Shown piece by piece: positions 31,915 through 40,565 of a stretch of 64,000 nt of DNA. The DNA comes from Mediterraneibacter gnavus ATCC 29149 (lineage in GTDB: Bacteria; Bacillota; Clostridia; Lachnospirales; Lachnospiraceae). Where the stretch lies: assembly GCF_008121495.1 (NCBI RefSeq), contig NZ_CP043051.1:1653501-1717500 (forward strand), written 5' to 3'. A model generated the notes under the pieces. The model was given only the letters and a program-made list of their open reading frames with translations, was not told the origin of the DNA and searched no databases. The position numbers and the translations under genes were made by a program. Within the stretch, counting starts at the first letter, position 1. Each line of letters opens with the position of its first letter.

Positions 31915-33066
31915 TTAACACCTTTGCGGTATTCTCAGTTGTGGTTTTCCAAGATGTCCACCGCAGGATTTACATACACAGATGTTTATCCTGTATAGCT
32001 GTTTCAGTATTTCCGGCATTTCCTTATCCCTGAGCTTTGAAAGATATTTTTTGCATCCGAGAAGATTCCGGCATAAAGTGAGTTTTTTGTGTTTGCTGCG
32101 GGAACATAGAAGTCCATAATGCCGGATCCTGACAAAACGTCTGGGGGGCACATGCATCAGAAAACGCCGTATAAATTCAATGCCGGAAATGGTCAGTTCC
32201 TTCCATTGTCCTTCTTTCCGGTAATCCTTAACAGAAAAAGTAACATTTTCATCATCCATATGGATGATGCGGTGATTGCTGATAGCGATCCTATGGGTAT
32301 ACTTTCCAAGGTAATCAATCACAGATTGTGCACCGTTAAAAGTTTTCTTACAGTAAGGAACCCATTCTGTGTCGTAACAGGAATCTATAAGTTCTTTGAA
32401 TTCATAATGATTACGGTATTTTTCTGCTGTTCCATGAAACTCAAGCTGATCTGTATTCCAGAGATTTTTCAGTTCATCCATATATTTCCCACGAAATACT
32501 TTGGAGATAGCCCATATAGGGAGAAAAAACTCCGTACCATTATCTTTCCACTCATTTTTCGGTGTCAGTCCACCGCCGAGCAGTATCATATGAATGTGAG
32601 GGTGGAAGTTCATTTCAGAGCCCCATGTATGAAGGATGCAGATATAACCAACGGAAGCTCCAAGGTGCTTTGGGTCTGATGTAAGTTCTTGAATGGTAGC
32701 AGAGGCTGCATGATAGAGCGTGTCATATAACAGTTTCTGATTACTGTAAATGACTGGGTTCAGAATATCAGGGACTGTAAACACCAGATGGAAATAAGGT
32801 GCATCAAGTACATCTTCCCTGCGGGCATCCATCCACATTTCCTTTGGGACTGCCTGACACATGGGACAACAGCGGTTACGGCAGGAATTATAATGGATCT
32901 GGACAGCACCACAGTCTTCACATACACTGATATTTGCACCATAAGCTCCTGTTTTACAGTTCAAGATGTTCCGGGCAGTTTTTGCCTGTTCCGGGGATGG
33001 AGAATACTTTTCAAGGTATGCTGTATAAAAATGTCGAAAAATATCCTGGACAGTGGGTTTATTCAT
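31915..33066 (-). CDS. IS91-family transposase
   Basis: The 383-residue protein has the N-terminal zinc-binding region of the family (CEDCGAVQIHYNSCRNRCCP), the HUH-like motif NFHPHIHMILLGGG and the segment VIDYLGKYTHRIAISNHR with the likely catalytic Tyr. These enzymes move a single strand by rolling-circle transposition. ATG 33066 overlaps the last codons of the recombinase gene by eight bases; a longer frame reaching 33168 has no ribosome site. Confidence 0.92.
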   Translation of the reverse strand: MNKPTVQDIFRHFYTAYLEKYSPSPEQAKTARNILNCKTGAYGANISVCEDCGAVQIHYNSCRNRCCPMCQAVPKEMWMDARREDVLDAPYFHLVFTVPDILNPVIYSNQKLLYDTLYHAASATIQELTSDPKHLGASVGYICILHTWGSEMNFHPHIHMILLGGGLTPKNEWKDNGTEFFLPIWAISKVFRGKYMDELKNLWNTDQLEFHGTAEKYRNHYEFKELIDSCYDTEWVPYCKKTFNGAQSVIDYLGKYTHRIAISNHRIIHMDDENVTFSVKDYRKEGQWKELTISGIEFIRRFLMHVPPRRFVRIRHYGLLCSRSKHKKLTLCRNLLGCKKYLSKLRDKEMPEILKQLYRINICVCKSCGGHLGKPQLRIPQRC

Positions 33067-33910
33067 GGTCAGCACCATCTTTCCTGTCAAAAGGGCTTTG
33101 AATGCCCATGAGGGATTTGTTGCTGACATGAAGATAAACTTCCGTAGATTTCGGATCACGGTGTCCAAGCAGTGCTTGAATGTTATGCCGTTCTATGCCC
33201 TGTTCCATCAGATGGGTTGCAAAGCTATGGCGGAGACAGTGAGGGGTTGCTGCCTTTGGAAGTTCTGTATCAGCTACTGCCCGTCGCATTACCTGTTCCA
33301 GAGTACTGACTGTTAGATAATTACCGGTAAATTTATTCGGAAACAGGATGCCACGGGGACGACCTTTCTCAAACCAGTATTGTGTAAGGATATCCAGACA
33401 ACGTTTGGAGAGAATGGTATAACGGTCCATTCTATTCTTGGTATCCCGGACATGGATCTGCATATTTGAACGGGAGATATCGTCATAATGAAGATGGATC
33501 ACTTCAGAAACTCTCATACCTGAGGAATACATGACTGCGAACATAGCCTTATATTTGATATCATCAACAGCATCTAACAGGCGGTCAATCTCAGAGGCAG
33601 TCAGTACAGTAGGAAGCTTATGTTCTAGGATCATACGTGGAACTGTGATGTCATCCCAAAGGATATGCAGGACATTTCGATAGAAAAAACGGATGGCAGA
33701 ATTGTAAAGATTCAGAGTTGTGGCTTTCAGTCCTTCCTCTTTTTTCGCAAGCAAAAAAACCCTGACATCCTGACAGGTAAGTTCTTTGGGATTCTTATTC
33801 TGATATTTCAGAAAGTAAGAAACATAGTTTTTATAGCAACTGATGGAACGATCTTTGAGGTTACGGATTTTCCCGGCTTCCTCAAGCTGTTCTAAATATT
33901 TTTCATACAT
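33059..33910 (-). CDS. Tyrosine recombinase of the insertion
   Basis: A 283-residue XerC/D-like recombinase with the complete catalytic set: Arg in SSGMRVSEVIHL, HCLRHSFATHLMEQG, His in LLGHRDPKSTEVY and the nucleophile Tyr in EVYLHV. It precedes and overlaps the IS91-type transposase, an association known for some IS91/ISCR relatives of Firmicutes. ATG 33910 follows GGAGGA by seven bases. Confidence 0.92.
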   Translation of the reverse strand: MYEKYLEQLEEAGKIRNLKDRSISCYKNYVSYFLKYQNKNPKELTCQDVRVFLLAKKEEGLKATTLNLYNSAIRFFYRNVLHILWDDITVPRMILEHKLPTVLTASEIDRLLDAVDDIKYKAMFAVMYSSGMRVSEVIHLHYDDISRSNMQIHVRDTKNRMDRYTILSKRCLDILTQYWFEKGRPRGILFPNKFTGNYLTVSTLEQVMRRAVADTELPKAATPHCLRHSFATHLMEQGIERHNIQALLGHRDPKSTEVYLHVSNKSLMGIQSPFDRKDGADHE

Positions 33911-34179
33911 AATAAAATCCTCCATATAAAATCAGTAGTTATCAGAAACACTGCTTTATACGGAGGAGCATTGGGGTCATAAAACCGCTTGCCAACCAAG
34001 TGGAAGGGTGGTATTCTTTTCATAGGCAGTGGAGAGGTCGATCCTGTTTGATTGTTATTTTGTGGTGATTTAACAATACTACTTTTAGGACTTGCTTTCC
34101 ACTGTTTTGTTATAGAAAACAGAAAATCGCTATGCCACAGCCTCGGCAGGCCATCGCGTAGCGATTTTGTTCAATTTAA

Positions 34180-34972
34180 ATTTAGTGAAATAAAAAAGGA
34201 AGTCAGTGGATTGCAGACAGCAATTGTTATCAGTCAAGAAGAGTTATTTAAGGATGTGATTGTAGAATTTACAGGTGCATCACCAGATGCCGCAGTACAA
34301 ATCAGAAATATGTCTAAAGACAAGATTTTGTCAGAAATAAGCTTTCAGGCAGATAAAACAAGTGATATACAAAAAGGAGACACGGTTACTGTGACCGCAA
34401 CAATTCCAAGCGAATTGGAAGAGCAGGGATATGTATTTGAGAATACAAGCAAAGAATATAAGGTGGAAAAAGTAGACTCCTATGTGCAAAAGTTTGAAGA
34501 TTTGCCAGAAGAAGATTTAAAGAAAATAATGAATCAGGCAAAAGATATGGTAGAAGCTAATTTAAAAACCGGTAAATTAAGTACGTCCTTTTACAAAGGG
34601 AATGAACTGGCTGGTACAATGGAACGGTTTGATTCAATTAGTGAGCTACAATTAGAGAAGTCATATTTTTGCCATATGAAAGACGGGATTACATCCTTGT
34701 GGGAAACTAAGAATAAGATGTATATCACGTATTCTTTTAACGTGACGGGAATGCACGTGTTTGGTCCGAAAGAAGATTACCAGAACTGTTATATTCGCAT
34801 TGCCTGTGAAGATTTGATATTAACGAAAGATGGAGACTTACAATTTGATATAGGAACTATGAAATTTTCAAATGGATATGCCTATTTCGATTCATTCTAC
34901 ACACAGGAGATAGCAAGTCTGAAAGATAACTATGAAATTGAAGAAATAGATCTTTCTTCATATCAGCAGTAG
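34180..34972 (+). pseudogene. Lipoprotein gene, 3' fragment
   Basis: The part continuing the lipoprotein interrupted at 31640. It has another Ig-like portion (VIVEFTGASPDAAVQIRN; then KGDTVTVTATIPSELEEQGY) and a C-terminal region with FGPKEDYQNCYIRIACEDLI. An open frame reaches back into the insertion to 34052, but that part is not homologous and has no ribosome site. The next gene begins 24 bases downstream. Confidence 0.72.
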
Positions 34973-34996
34973 TGAGAATAATTCTGGGATAGAAAA

Positions 34997-36019
34997 ATGA
35001 AAGAAGAAAAGTTTAAGAATAACGTTTTATGGTACAATTTTACTTTATGCATTCTTGTTGTGTGCATTCATGCACAGAATATGCATATTTTTATAGAACC
35101 AGTAGCGTGGATTAATCATGCAATCTGGTTTTTGGTTGAGAGAATTGCCTGTCTGGCAGTTCCGGGATTTTTTATGTGTTCAGGATATCTGTTTTATAGG
35201 AATTTGACATGGAAAAAAGTTACAGAAAAACTGAAACAAAGAGTGTTTAGCCTTGTCATTCCGTTTTTGATATGGAATTTTTTATACTATATTTTGCATT
35301 TTGTAGCACGGCGAATTCCGTATTTTGGACAATTGTTCGATACCGCAGTACCGTTTTCGTTACAGGAATTCATAAATGCAGTATTCTGTTACAAATATAA
35401 TCCAGTATTTTGGTTTATGTTATATTTGATTTTGTTTTCATTTATGAGTCCCATTATTTATGGGGTTTTGCGGCAGAAATGGGTGGGATTATTTGTAGTA
35501 ATACTGGTTCTGGTTATCAATTTTTCCGGAGTACTTGTATCTTATATTCCAGTGAAAACAGGTGACATTTTGGGATGGAGTTTCTACTATTTGACAGGTG
35601 GCTATATTGGAATTCACTGGACAGAAATTATAATGCCAAAGAAGAAGTATTTACCTGTAGTGATTTTGGGGATTGGTATGTGTTTCAGCTTTGTATTATC
35701 TTTTGTCTACGGGGAGAATGGATGGATTTATATATATAAAATGTGTGGGGCTGCTTTTTTATGGTACTTCATTTCAGCAATAGAGTTGGCACAAGCTCCG
35801 GGATGGATGAAAAATACATTTGTTATTTACGCAGTTCATCAGATAATGGCACTTTTTATTAATAAACTAACCAATTTGCTTTTTGGAAATAGTATGTATG
35901 TAGGTGGAATTATATTTCTGTTCATACCTGTTGTGGTAGTAGTATTTTGTTATTTTATGGAATTATTTATGAAAACATATTTTCCGACTGTGTGGAAGAT
36001 AATATCTGGGAGAAGATGA
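34997..36019 (+). CDS. Acyltransferase-3 family membrane protein
   Basis: The 340-residue protein has ten hydrophobic segments and the acyltransferase-3 pattern: CIHAQNMHIF near the start with a conserved His, then VPGFFMCSGYLFYR and FLIWNFLYYIL. Members acetylate or succinylate cell-surface polysaccharides. It may have been in one operon with the broken lipoprotein gene. Its DNA is AT-rich like that gene. Confidence 0.82.
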   Translation: MKEEKFKNNVLWYNFTLCILVVCIHAQNMHIFIEPVAWINHAIWFLVERIACLAVPGFFMCSGYLFYRNLTWKKVTEKLKQRVFSLVIPFLIWNFLYYILHFVARRIPYFGQLFDTAVPFSLQEFINAVFCYKYNPVFWFMLYLILFSFMSPIIYGVLRQKWVGLFVVILVLVINFSGVLVSYIPVKTGDILGWSFYYLTGGYIGIHWTEIIMPKKKYLPVVILGIGMCFSFVLSFVYGENGWIYIYKMCGAAFLWYFISAIELAQAPGWMKNTFVIYAVHQIMALFINKLTNLLFGNSMYVGGIIFLFIPVVVVVFCYFMELFMKTYFPTVWKIISGRR

Positions 36020-36032
36020 GTCTCAAAATCAA

Positions 36033-36084
36033 AACCCCCAGGAGAATCTCAATCAACATGATTCTCCTGGGGGTTATTTTACTT
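36033..36084. terminator. Bidirectional terminator
   Basis: Sixteen-base arms starting AACCCCCAGGAGAATC around an 11-base loop, with T's on both strands, between convergent genes. Confidence 0.92.
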
Positions 36085-37015
36085 AAGCATGAATCGTAGT
36101 TCCGGTCTTACCCTTGAGTGCATCATTGATCTTGTCATAAGATGTGATCAGAGCGGTACGTCCTTCCCTTTCTTCTACAAATTCAACGGCAGCCTGGAAT
36201 TTCGGGAGCATGTTGTAGACTCCGAAATGTCCCTGTTCCATATATTCTTTTGCCTGTGCAGCTGAGATTTCTCCCAGTTTTTCTTCGTTGTCTTTTCCGA
36301 GATTGATACATACCTGCTCTACACTTGTCAGGATGATCAACTGATCGGCATCCACACCTTCTGCAAGTTTTCCGGCAGTCAGGTCTTTTTCAATGACTGC
36401 GCTGGCGCCTTTTAAGTGATTATCCTGTTCCAGTACAGGGATTCCGCCTCCACCGGCAGCGATTACGACCTGATCAGCATCCAGAAGTGCGTTGACTGCA
36501 TCCAGTTCCACGATCTTCACAGGATGCGGAGCGGAAACGACTCGTCGGAATCCTTTTCCGGCTTCTTCGATCACATAATTTCCTTTTTTACGCTCTTCGT
36601 TGGCTTCTTCTGCGCTCATGTAACGTCCGAGAACTTTGGTTGGTGTATAGAAAGCCTCGTCATAAGGATCTACGATAACCTGTGTCAATACAGTGCTGAC
36701 TGTACGGTAGATTCCGCGGTTCATCAGTTCTTCCCGGATTCCGTTCTGGAGATCGTATCCGATATAGCCCTGGCTCATGGCAGAACATACAGACATCGGT
36801 GCAGCTGTATAATTTTCATGACGCTGTCCGAATTCATTCATGGCAGTGTGGATCATCCCTACCTGTGGAGCATTGCTGTGGGTGATCGCAACCTGAAATC
36901 CGGCTTCGATCAAATCTGCGATTACTTTTGATGTATTTTTTACTGCGACTTTCTGCTCCGGCAATGTAGTTCCAAGAGCACGGTGTCCCAGTGCAACGAC
37001 AACTCTTTTCTTCAT
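36083..37015 (-). CDS. arcC: Carbamate kinase
   Basis: The 310-residue kinase makes ATP from carbamoyl phosphate, the last step of arginine or agmatine fermentation. Family features are KKRVVVALGHRALG at the start, THSNAPQVGMI, VVIAAGGGGIPV and EKDLTAGKLAEGVDAD. His is found in ALGHRAL where many members have Asn (ALGGNAL). No arcA or arcB is nearby, so its carbamoyl phosphate source must be encoded elsewhere. ATG 37015 follows AAAGGGA; a longer frame to 37132 is unlikely. Confidence 0.92.
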   Translation of the reverse strand: MKKRVVVALGHRALGTTLPEQKVAVKNTSKVIADLIEAGFQVAITHSNAPQVGMIHTAMNEFGQRHENYTAAPMSVCSAMSQGYIGYDLQNGIREELMNRGIYRTVSTVLTQVIVDPYDEAFYTPTKVLGRYMSAEEANEERKKGNYVIEEAGKGFRRVVSAPHPVKIVELDAVNALLDADQVVIAAGGGGIPVLEQDNHLKGASAVIEKDLTAGKLAEGVDADQLIILTSVEQVCINLGKDNEEKLGEISAAQAKEYMEQGHFGVYNMLPKFQAAVEFVEEREGRTALITSYDKINDALKGKTGTTIHA

Positions 37016-37106
37016 AGTCATATCCCTTTCGTTAAATAATTGTGATGAGTAAATTATATTATTTTTCGTACAAAAAAGCAACGTTATTCCACGCAGAAGT
37101 TGTGGA

Positions 37107-38675
37107 TTATCGATAAAAGGCAAAGAAGACATCCAGCAACATCAGCATTCCCAGCAGAACACATACGCAAAGCAGGAACCAGAGCGGGATTTTTCTGGTA
37201 ACCTGTTTCCATTTTGGTGCGATGAAATACTGGCAGGTGCATCCGATCAGTCCCAGGAACACGGCATCCGCAAAAAACGGAGGCAGCAGAGATGGACGAA
37301 AGTATTGAGAAATTTTGTGCAGGTCTGCGTGCCAGATCATCTGGACTGTAAAATCTGAAAGGTATCCAATCACAGAGTATAATAACCCGTTCATACAGAA
37401 TGCCAGAATCGGATTTTTTGCAAATCGGTGCAGCATCGTTACGCTGAGAACACCGCAAATTCCATAAAGAGGAATCCATGGACCAAGCAGAATACTACGG
37501 TTCAAAAAGACCCCTTCCATTGTGAGATAGCTCAGTGTTTCCAGAATCCATCCAAGAATGGAAAACAGAAAGAACAGCGAGGCCAGTGTCAGCGAGTGAT
37601 AGAAACCGGTCGGAGCCAGAGGCTGATGCACAGCACGGACCGGCGGCTGGACAGAAAACAGAAAGGCCGGATACTGATGTGGTTCAAAATAGGCAATCTT
37701 TGTATAAGGTCCTTCGGAATCGTCATAAAGCGCTTTGCGGATCAGTAGCTCGTCATCAGAAAGCTCCTGTTCCAGAAGTGGATCATTAAACAGTTCGTAA
37801 CGGGGAGCGCGGGACCGGATATAATTTTTTCGCAGGGTCATATATAATTCAGCATCGGTGGCTGTCTGATAAGGATTGACAAACAGAAAATCCAGAATAC
37901 CGAATGTAAGGAGAGAAAGAATGCTCCATCCGATAAAAGACAGATGCAGAAGAAACATCCGCCATTTGTTTCCGCGCATCAGCTGTCTGGATAAAAAGAA
38001 TGCATCCTTTCGTCCCATCGTCGGGTTCTCAGCCAGTATATAAGGAATCATGCTGTATTCGTACTTTTTGATGATGCCGCCGATGAACGTCAGGTTCCAG
38101 AAAGTCTGAAAAACACAACGGCAGGTCATGATCCATGCAGGGTGGGAAAAGAAGTTCACTTTGTAAAGAAAGAAAAGCTTACTGATCGTTGTCTGCTGAT
38201 AAGTGCGTGCCTCCAGAAAGAAACGGGCTTCTCCGACAAGCAGCACGTTTTGAATGAAGACAGTGTAGAGAAAAGAGAGCAATACCCCCAGGAGAAGCAG
38301 AAAAAACGAGGTGGAAAACGGATCAAGGAAGGCCTCGTTGACAGTCTTTAAAGTGGCAAAGATAAAAGATCTTCCACTGGTATATATATTGAGGATGTGT
38401 TCGAACAGAGTTGCCAGTGGTGCACCGGAAAACGAAATCTGAAATACGTGCTGCAGCGTGTCTGTTGCGATCGAGGAATTGGAGGCATCTGGAAAATTCA
38501 GATGTGTCTGAACAAAAATTGTTTGCAGTCCCGGGCGAAACTGCCGGAAAATAAAAGTGGAAGATGCAAATGAGGTCGTTAAAAATGCGATCAGAAAACA
38601 GACAGATACCATTTTCTGATAGTTGCTCTTTAGTGATTTTTTTGCCTGATGTTTCAGATGTTTTCTTGTCCACAT
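37107..38675 (-). CDS. DUF975 membrane protein fused to a CmpB-like domain
   Basis: The 522-residue protein has two membrane blocks. Residues 1-270 follow the DUF975 pattern (KHQAKKSLKSNYQKMVSVCF at the start; GIIKKYEYSMIPYILAENP). After a soluble linker, residues about 370-520 resemble the CmpB-like putative ABC permease family (LGWILETLSYLT, then FLNRSILLGPWIPLYGICGV). The role is unknown; both parts are common in Clostridia as separate proteins. AGGAGG-like GGAGGAA precedes the ATG. Confidence 0.75.
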   Translation of the reverse strand: MWTRKHLKHQAKKSLKSNYQKMVSVCFLIAFLTTSFASSTFIFRQFRPGLQTIFVQTHLNFPDASNSSIATDTLQHVFQISFSGAPLATLFEHILNIYTSGRSFIFATLKTVNEAFLDPFSTSFFLLLLGVLLSFLYTVFIQNVLLVGEARFFLEARTYQQTTISKLFFLYKVNFFSHPAWIMTCRCVFQTFWNLTFIGGIIKKYEYSMIPYILAENPTMGRKDAFFLSRQLMRGNKWRMFLLHLSFIGWSILSLLTFGILDFLFVNPYQTATDAELYMTLRKNYIRSRAPRYELFNDPLLEQELSDDELLIRKALYDDSEGPYTKIAYFEPHQYPAFLFSVQPPVRAVHQPLAPTGFYHSLTLASLFFLFSILGWILETLSYLTMEGVFLNRSILLGPWIPLYGICGVLSVTMLHRFAKNPILAFCMNGLLYSVIGYLSDFTVQMIWHADLHKISQYFRPSLLPPFFADAVFLGLIGCTCQYFIAPKWKQVTRKIPLWFLLCVCVLLGMLMLLDVFFAFYR

Positions 38676-38825
38676 AACAGGATTCCTCCGATTCTGATGA
38701 TAGACCTATTATAGTTGCTTCACGCCAGACTGTCAAAGAAGATTTGCACCTTGTCAACAGAACCTGAAATCTGCTAAAATTTAGATTGCTGTGAACAGTA
38801 ACCATAGAACAAGGAGGATGAAAAG

Positions 38826-40565
38826 TTGAGAAAATTGATTCCTTATTTGAAAAACTATAAAAAGGAAAGTATTATCGGACCGCTGTTTAAACTTTTAGAG
38901 GCGGTATTTGAATTGATTGTGCCATTAGTCACTGCAAGAATTGTTGATATCGGAATTCAGAACCGGGATATCCCGTATATCTGGAAGATGGCGGCATTGC
39001 TGGTGGCGTTTGGTGTAATGGGACTTTTGTGTTCCCTGCTGGCGCAGTATTTTGCGGCAAAAGCAGCTGTCGGTTTCGGAACAGAACTTCGGCATGATCT
39101 GTTCTGCCACATTGAACAGCTTTCTTATGCGGCAGTAGATAAGGCTGGCAGCGCCACGCTGGTTGTCAGGATCACAAGTGATATCAATCAGGTACAGTCC
39201 GGTGTCAATCTGGTGCTTCGTCTGTTCCTGCGATCGCCGTTTATTGTGGTAGGTGCAATGGTCATGGCATTTACGATCAATGTAAAGACCGCATTGATCT
39301 TTGTCGTGACAGTTCCGCTTCTGGCGCTTGTGATCTACGGTATTATGATCGTGACGATCCCGCTGTATAAAAAAGTACAGAAAGCACTGGATCAGGTGCT
39401 TGTCTCTACCAGAGAAAATCTGGCGGGAATCCGTGTGATCCGTGCGTTTTGTACACAGAAGAAAGAGCAGGAAGAGTTTGATACAAAGAGTGAGATACTG
39501 ATGAAGCTACAGTTTCTGACCGGACGGATTTCAGCGCTGTTGAATCCGATGACATATATTATCGTCAACGCCGGGATTATTGCGGTTGTCTGGTATGGGG
39601 GCGGACAGGTATATGAAGGGCTGCTGACACAGGGAGAGGTAATCGCCCTGGTCAATTATATGTCCCAGATTCTTCTGGCGCTGGTGGCTCTGGCGAATCT
39701 GATTGTTTCCTTTACAAAAGCAGTAGCATCTGCAGCCCGCCTGAATGAGGTGTTTGCACTCAAATCCGAGCTTGTGGACGGAGAGTGGGAGAAAGCAGAG
39801 GCGAAAGTGGAAGCCGTGAAAGTAAAGATGGAACACGTGACATTCTGCTATCCGGGCAGTCAGGAGTCGGCGCTGGAGGATATTTCTTTTACCGCGAAAG
39901 CAGGAGAGACGATTGGAATCATTGGAGGGACAGGTTCCGGCAAGACAACTCTGGTCAATCTCATTCCCCGGTTTTATGATGTGACAGAGGGAAAAGCCGA
40001 AATCGATGGACTGGAGATTTCAAAATACCGGACAGAGGCTCTGCGAAAACAGATTGGAGTGGTTCCGCAGAAGGCAGTGCTGTTTTCCGGTACTATAAAG
40101 AGTAATCTTCAAATGGGAAATGAGCAGGCATCCGAACAGGAGATGTATGCGGCATTAAAAACCGCACAGGCTTTGGAGTTTGTGGAGGAGAAGCCGGGAA
40201 GGCTGAATGCTCCTGTCAGCGAAGGCGGAAAAAACCTGTCGGGAGGGCAGAGACAGAGGCTGACGATCGCAAGAGCACTGGTGAAAAATCCACAGATCCT
40301 GATTCTGGATGACAGTGCATCTGCGCTTGATTTCGCTACAGATGCGGCACTTCGAAAAGCATTGTCCCAGGATACGGAAAATATGACCGTATTTCTGGTA
40401 TCGCAGAGAGCATCCTCTGTCATGCATGCCGATAAGATCCTGGTATTGGATGACGGAAAGATGGTGGGATACGGCAATCATGAAGAGCTGCTTGGAGCGT
40501 GCGGTGTCTATCAGGAAATCTGTCGGTCTCAGTTTTCGAAAGAGGAGGGGGTTCAGTATGCATAA
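38826..40565 (+). CDS. ABC exporter half-transporter 1 (degenerate ATP site)
   Basis: The 579-residue protein has six membrane segments followed by an ATPase domain with GGTGSGKTT, signature LSGGQRQR and Walker B ILILDDSASALD, in which Asp takes the place of the usual catalytic Glu. That fits the degenerate subunit of heterodimeric exporters such as BmrCD or TM287/288. It starts with TTG behind AAGGAGG and overlaps its partner gene by eight bases. Confidence 0.92.
   Translation: MRKLIPYLKNYKKESIIGPLFKLLEAVFELIVPLVTARIVDIGIQNRDIPYIWKMAALLVAFGVMGLLCSLLAQYFAAKAAVGFGTELRHDLFCHIEQLSYAAVDKAGSATLVVRITSDINQVQSGVNLVLRLFLRSPFIVVGAMVMAFTINVKTALIFVVTVPLLALVIYGIMIVTIPLYKKVQKALDQVLVSTRENLAGIRVIRAFCTQKKEQEEFDTKSEILMKLQFLTGRISALLNPMTYIIVNAGIIAVVWYGGGQVYEGLLTQGEVIALVNYMSQILLALVALANLIVSFTKAVASAARLNEVFALKSELVDGEWEKAEAKVEAVKVKMEHVTFCYPGSQESALEDISFTAKAGETIGIIGGTGSGKTTLVNLIPRFYDVTEGKAEIDGLEISKYRTEALRKQIGVVPQKAVLFSGTIKSNLQMGNEQASEQEMYAALKTAQALEFVEEKPGRLNAPVSEGGKNLSGGQRQRLTIARALVKNPQILILDDSASALDFATDAALRKALSQDTENMTVFLVSQRASSVMHADKILVLDDGKMVGYGNHEELLGACGVYQEICRSQFSKEEGVQYA

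Larger units (their letters stand above)
31640..34180 (-). mobile_element. Insertion with IS91-like transposase and tyrosine recombinase
   Basis: The unit splits a lipoprotein gene: its protein sequence resumes as SEIKKEVSGLQ on the right. It holds two minus-strand genes in operon order, recombinase first. Near the left end, TTCGTTTACTCC (31701-31712) pairs with GGGGTAAACGAA (31662-31673), and inside this GCAGTT pairs with AACTGC. Such a structure is expected at an IS91-type end. ATTGAACAAA occurs at about 31735 and, inverted, at about 34170. Exact ends were not determined. Confidence 0.7.

Noticed and set aside
34052..34179. Extension of the lipoprotein 3' fragment into the insertion as a new membrane protein start
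   Set aside because: It lacks a ribosome site and lies in insertion DNA; the real homology starts at about 34180.
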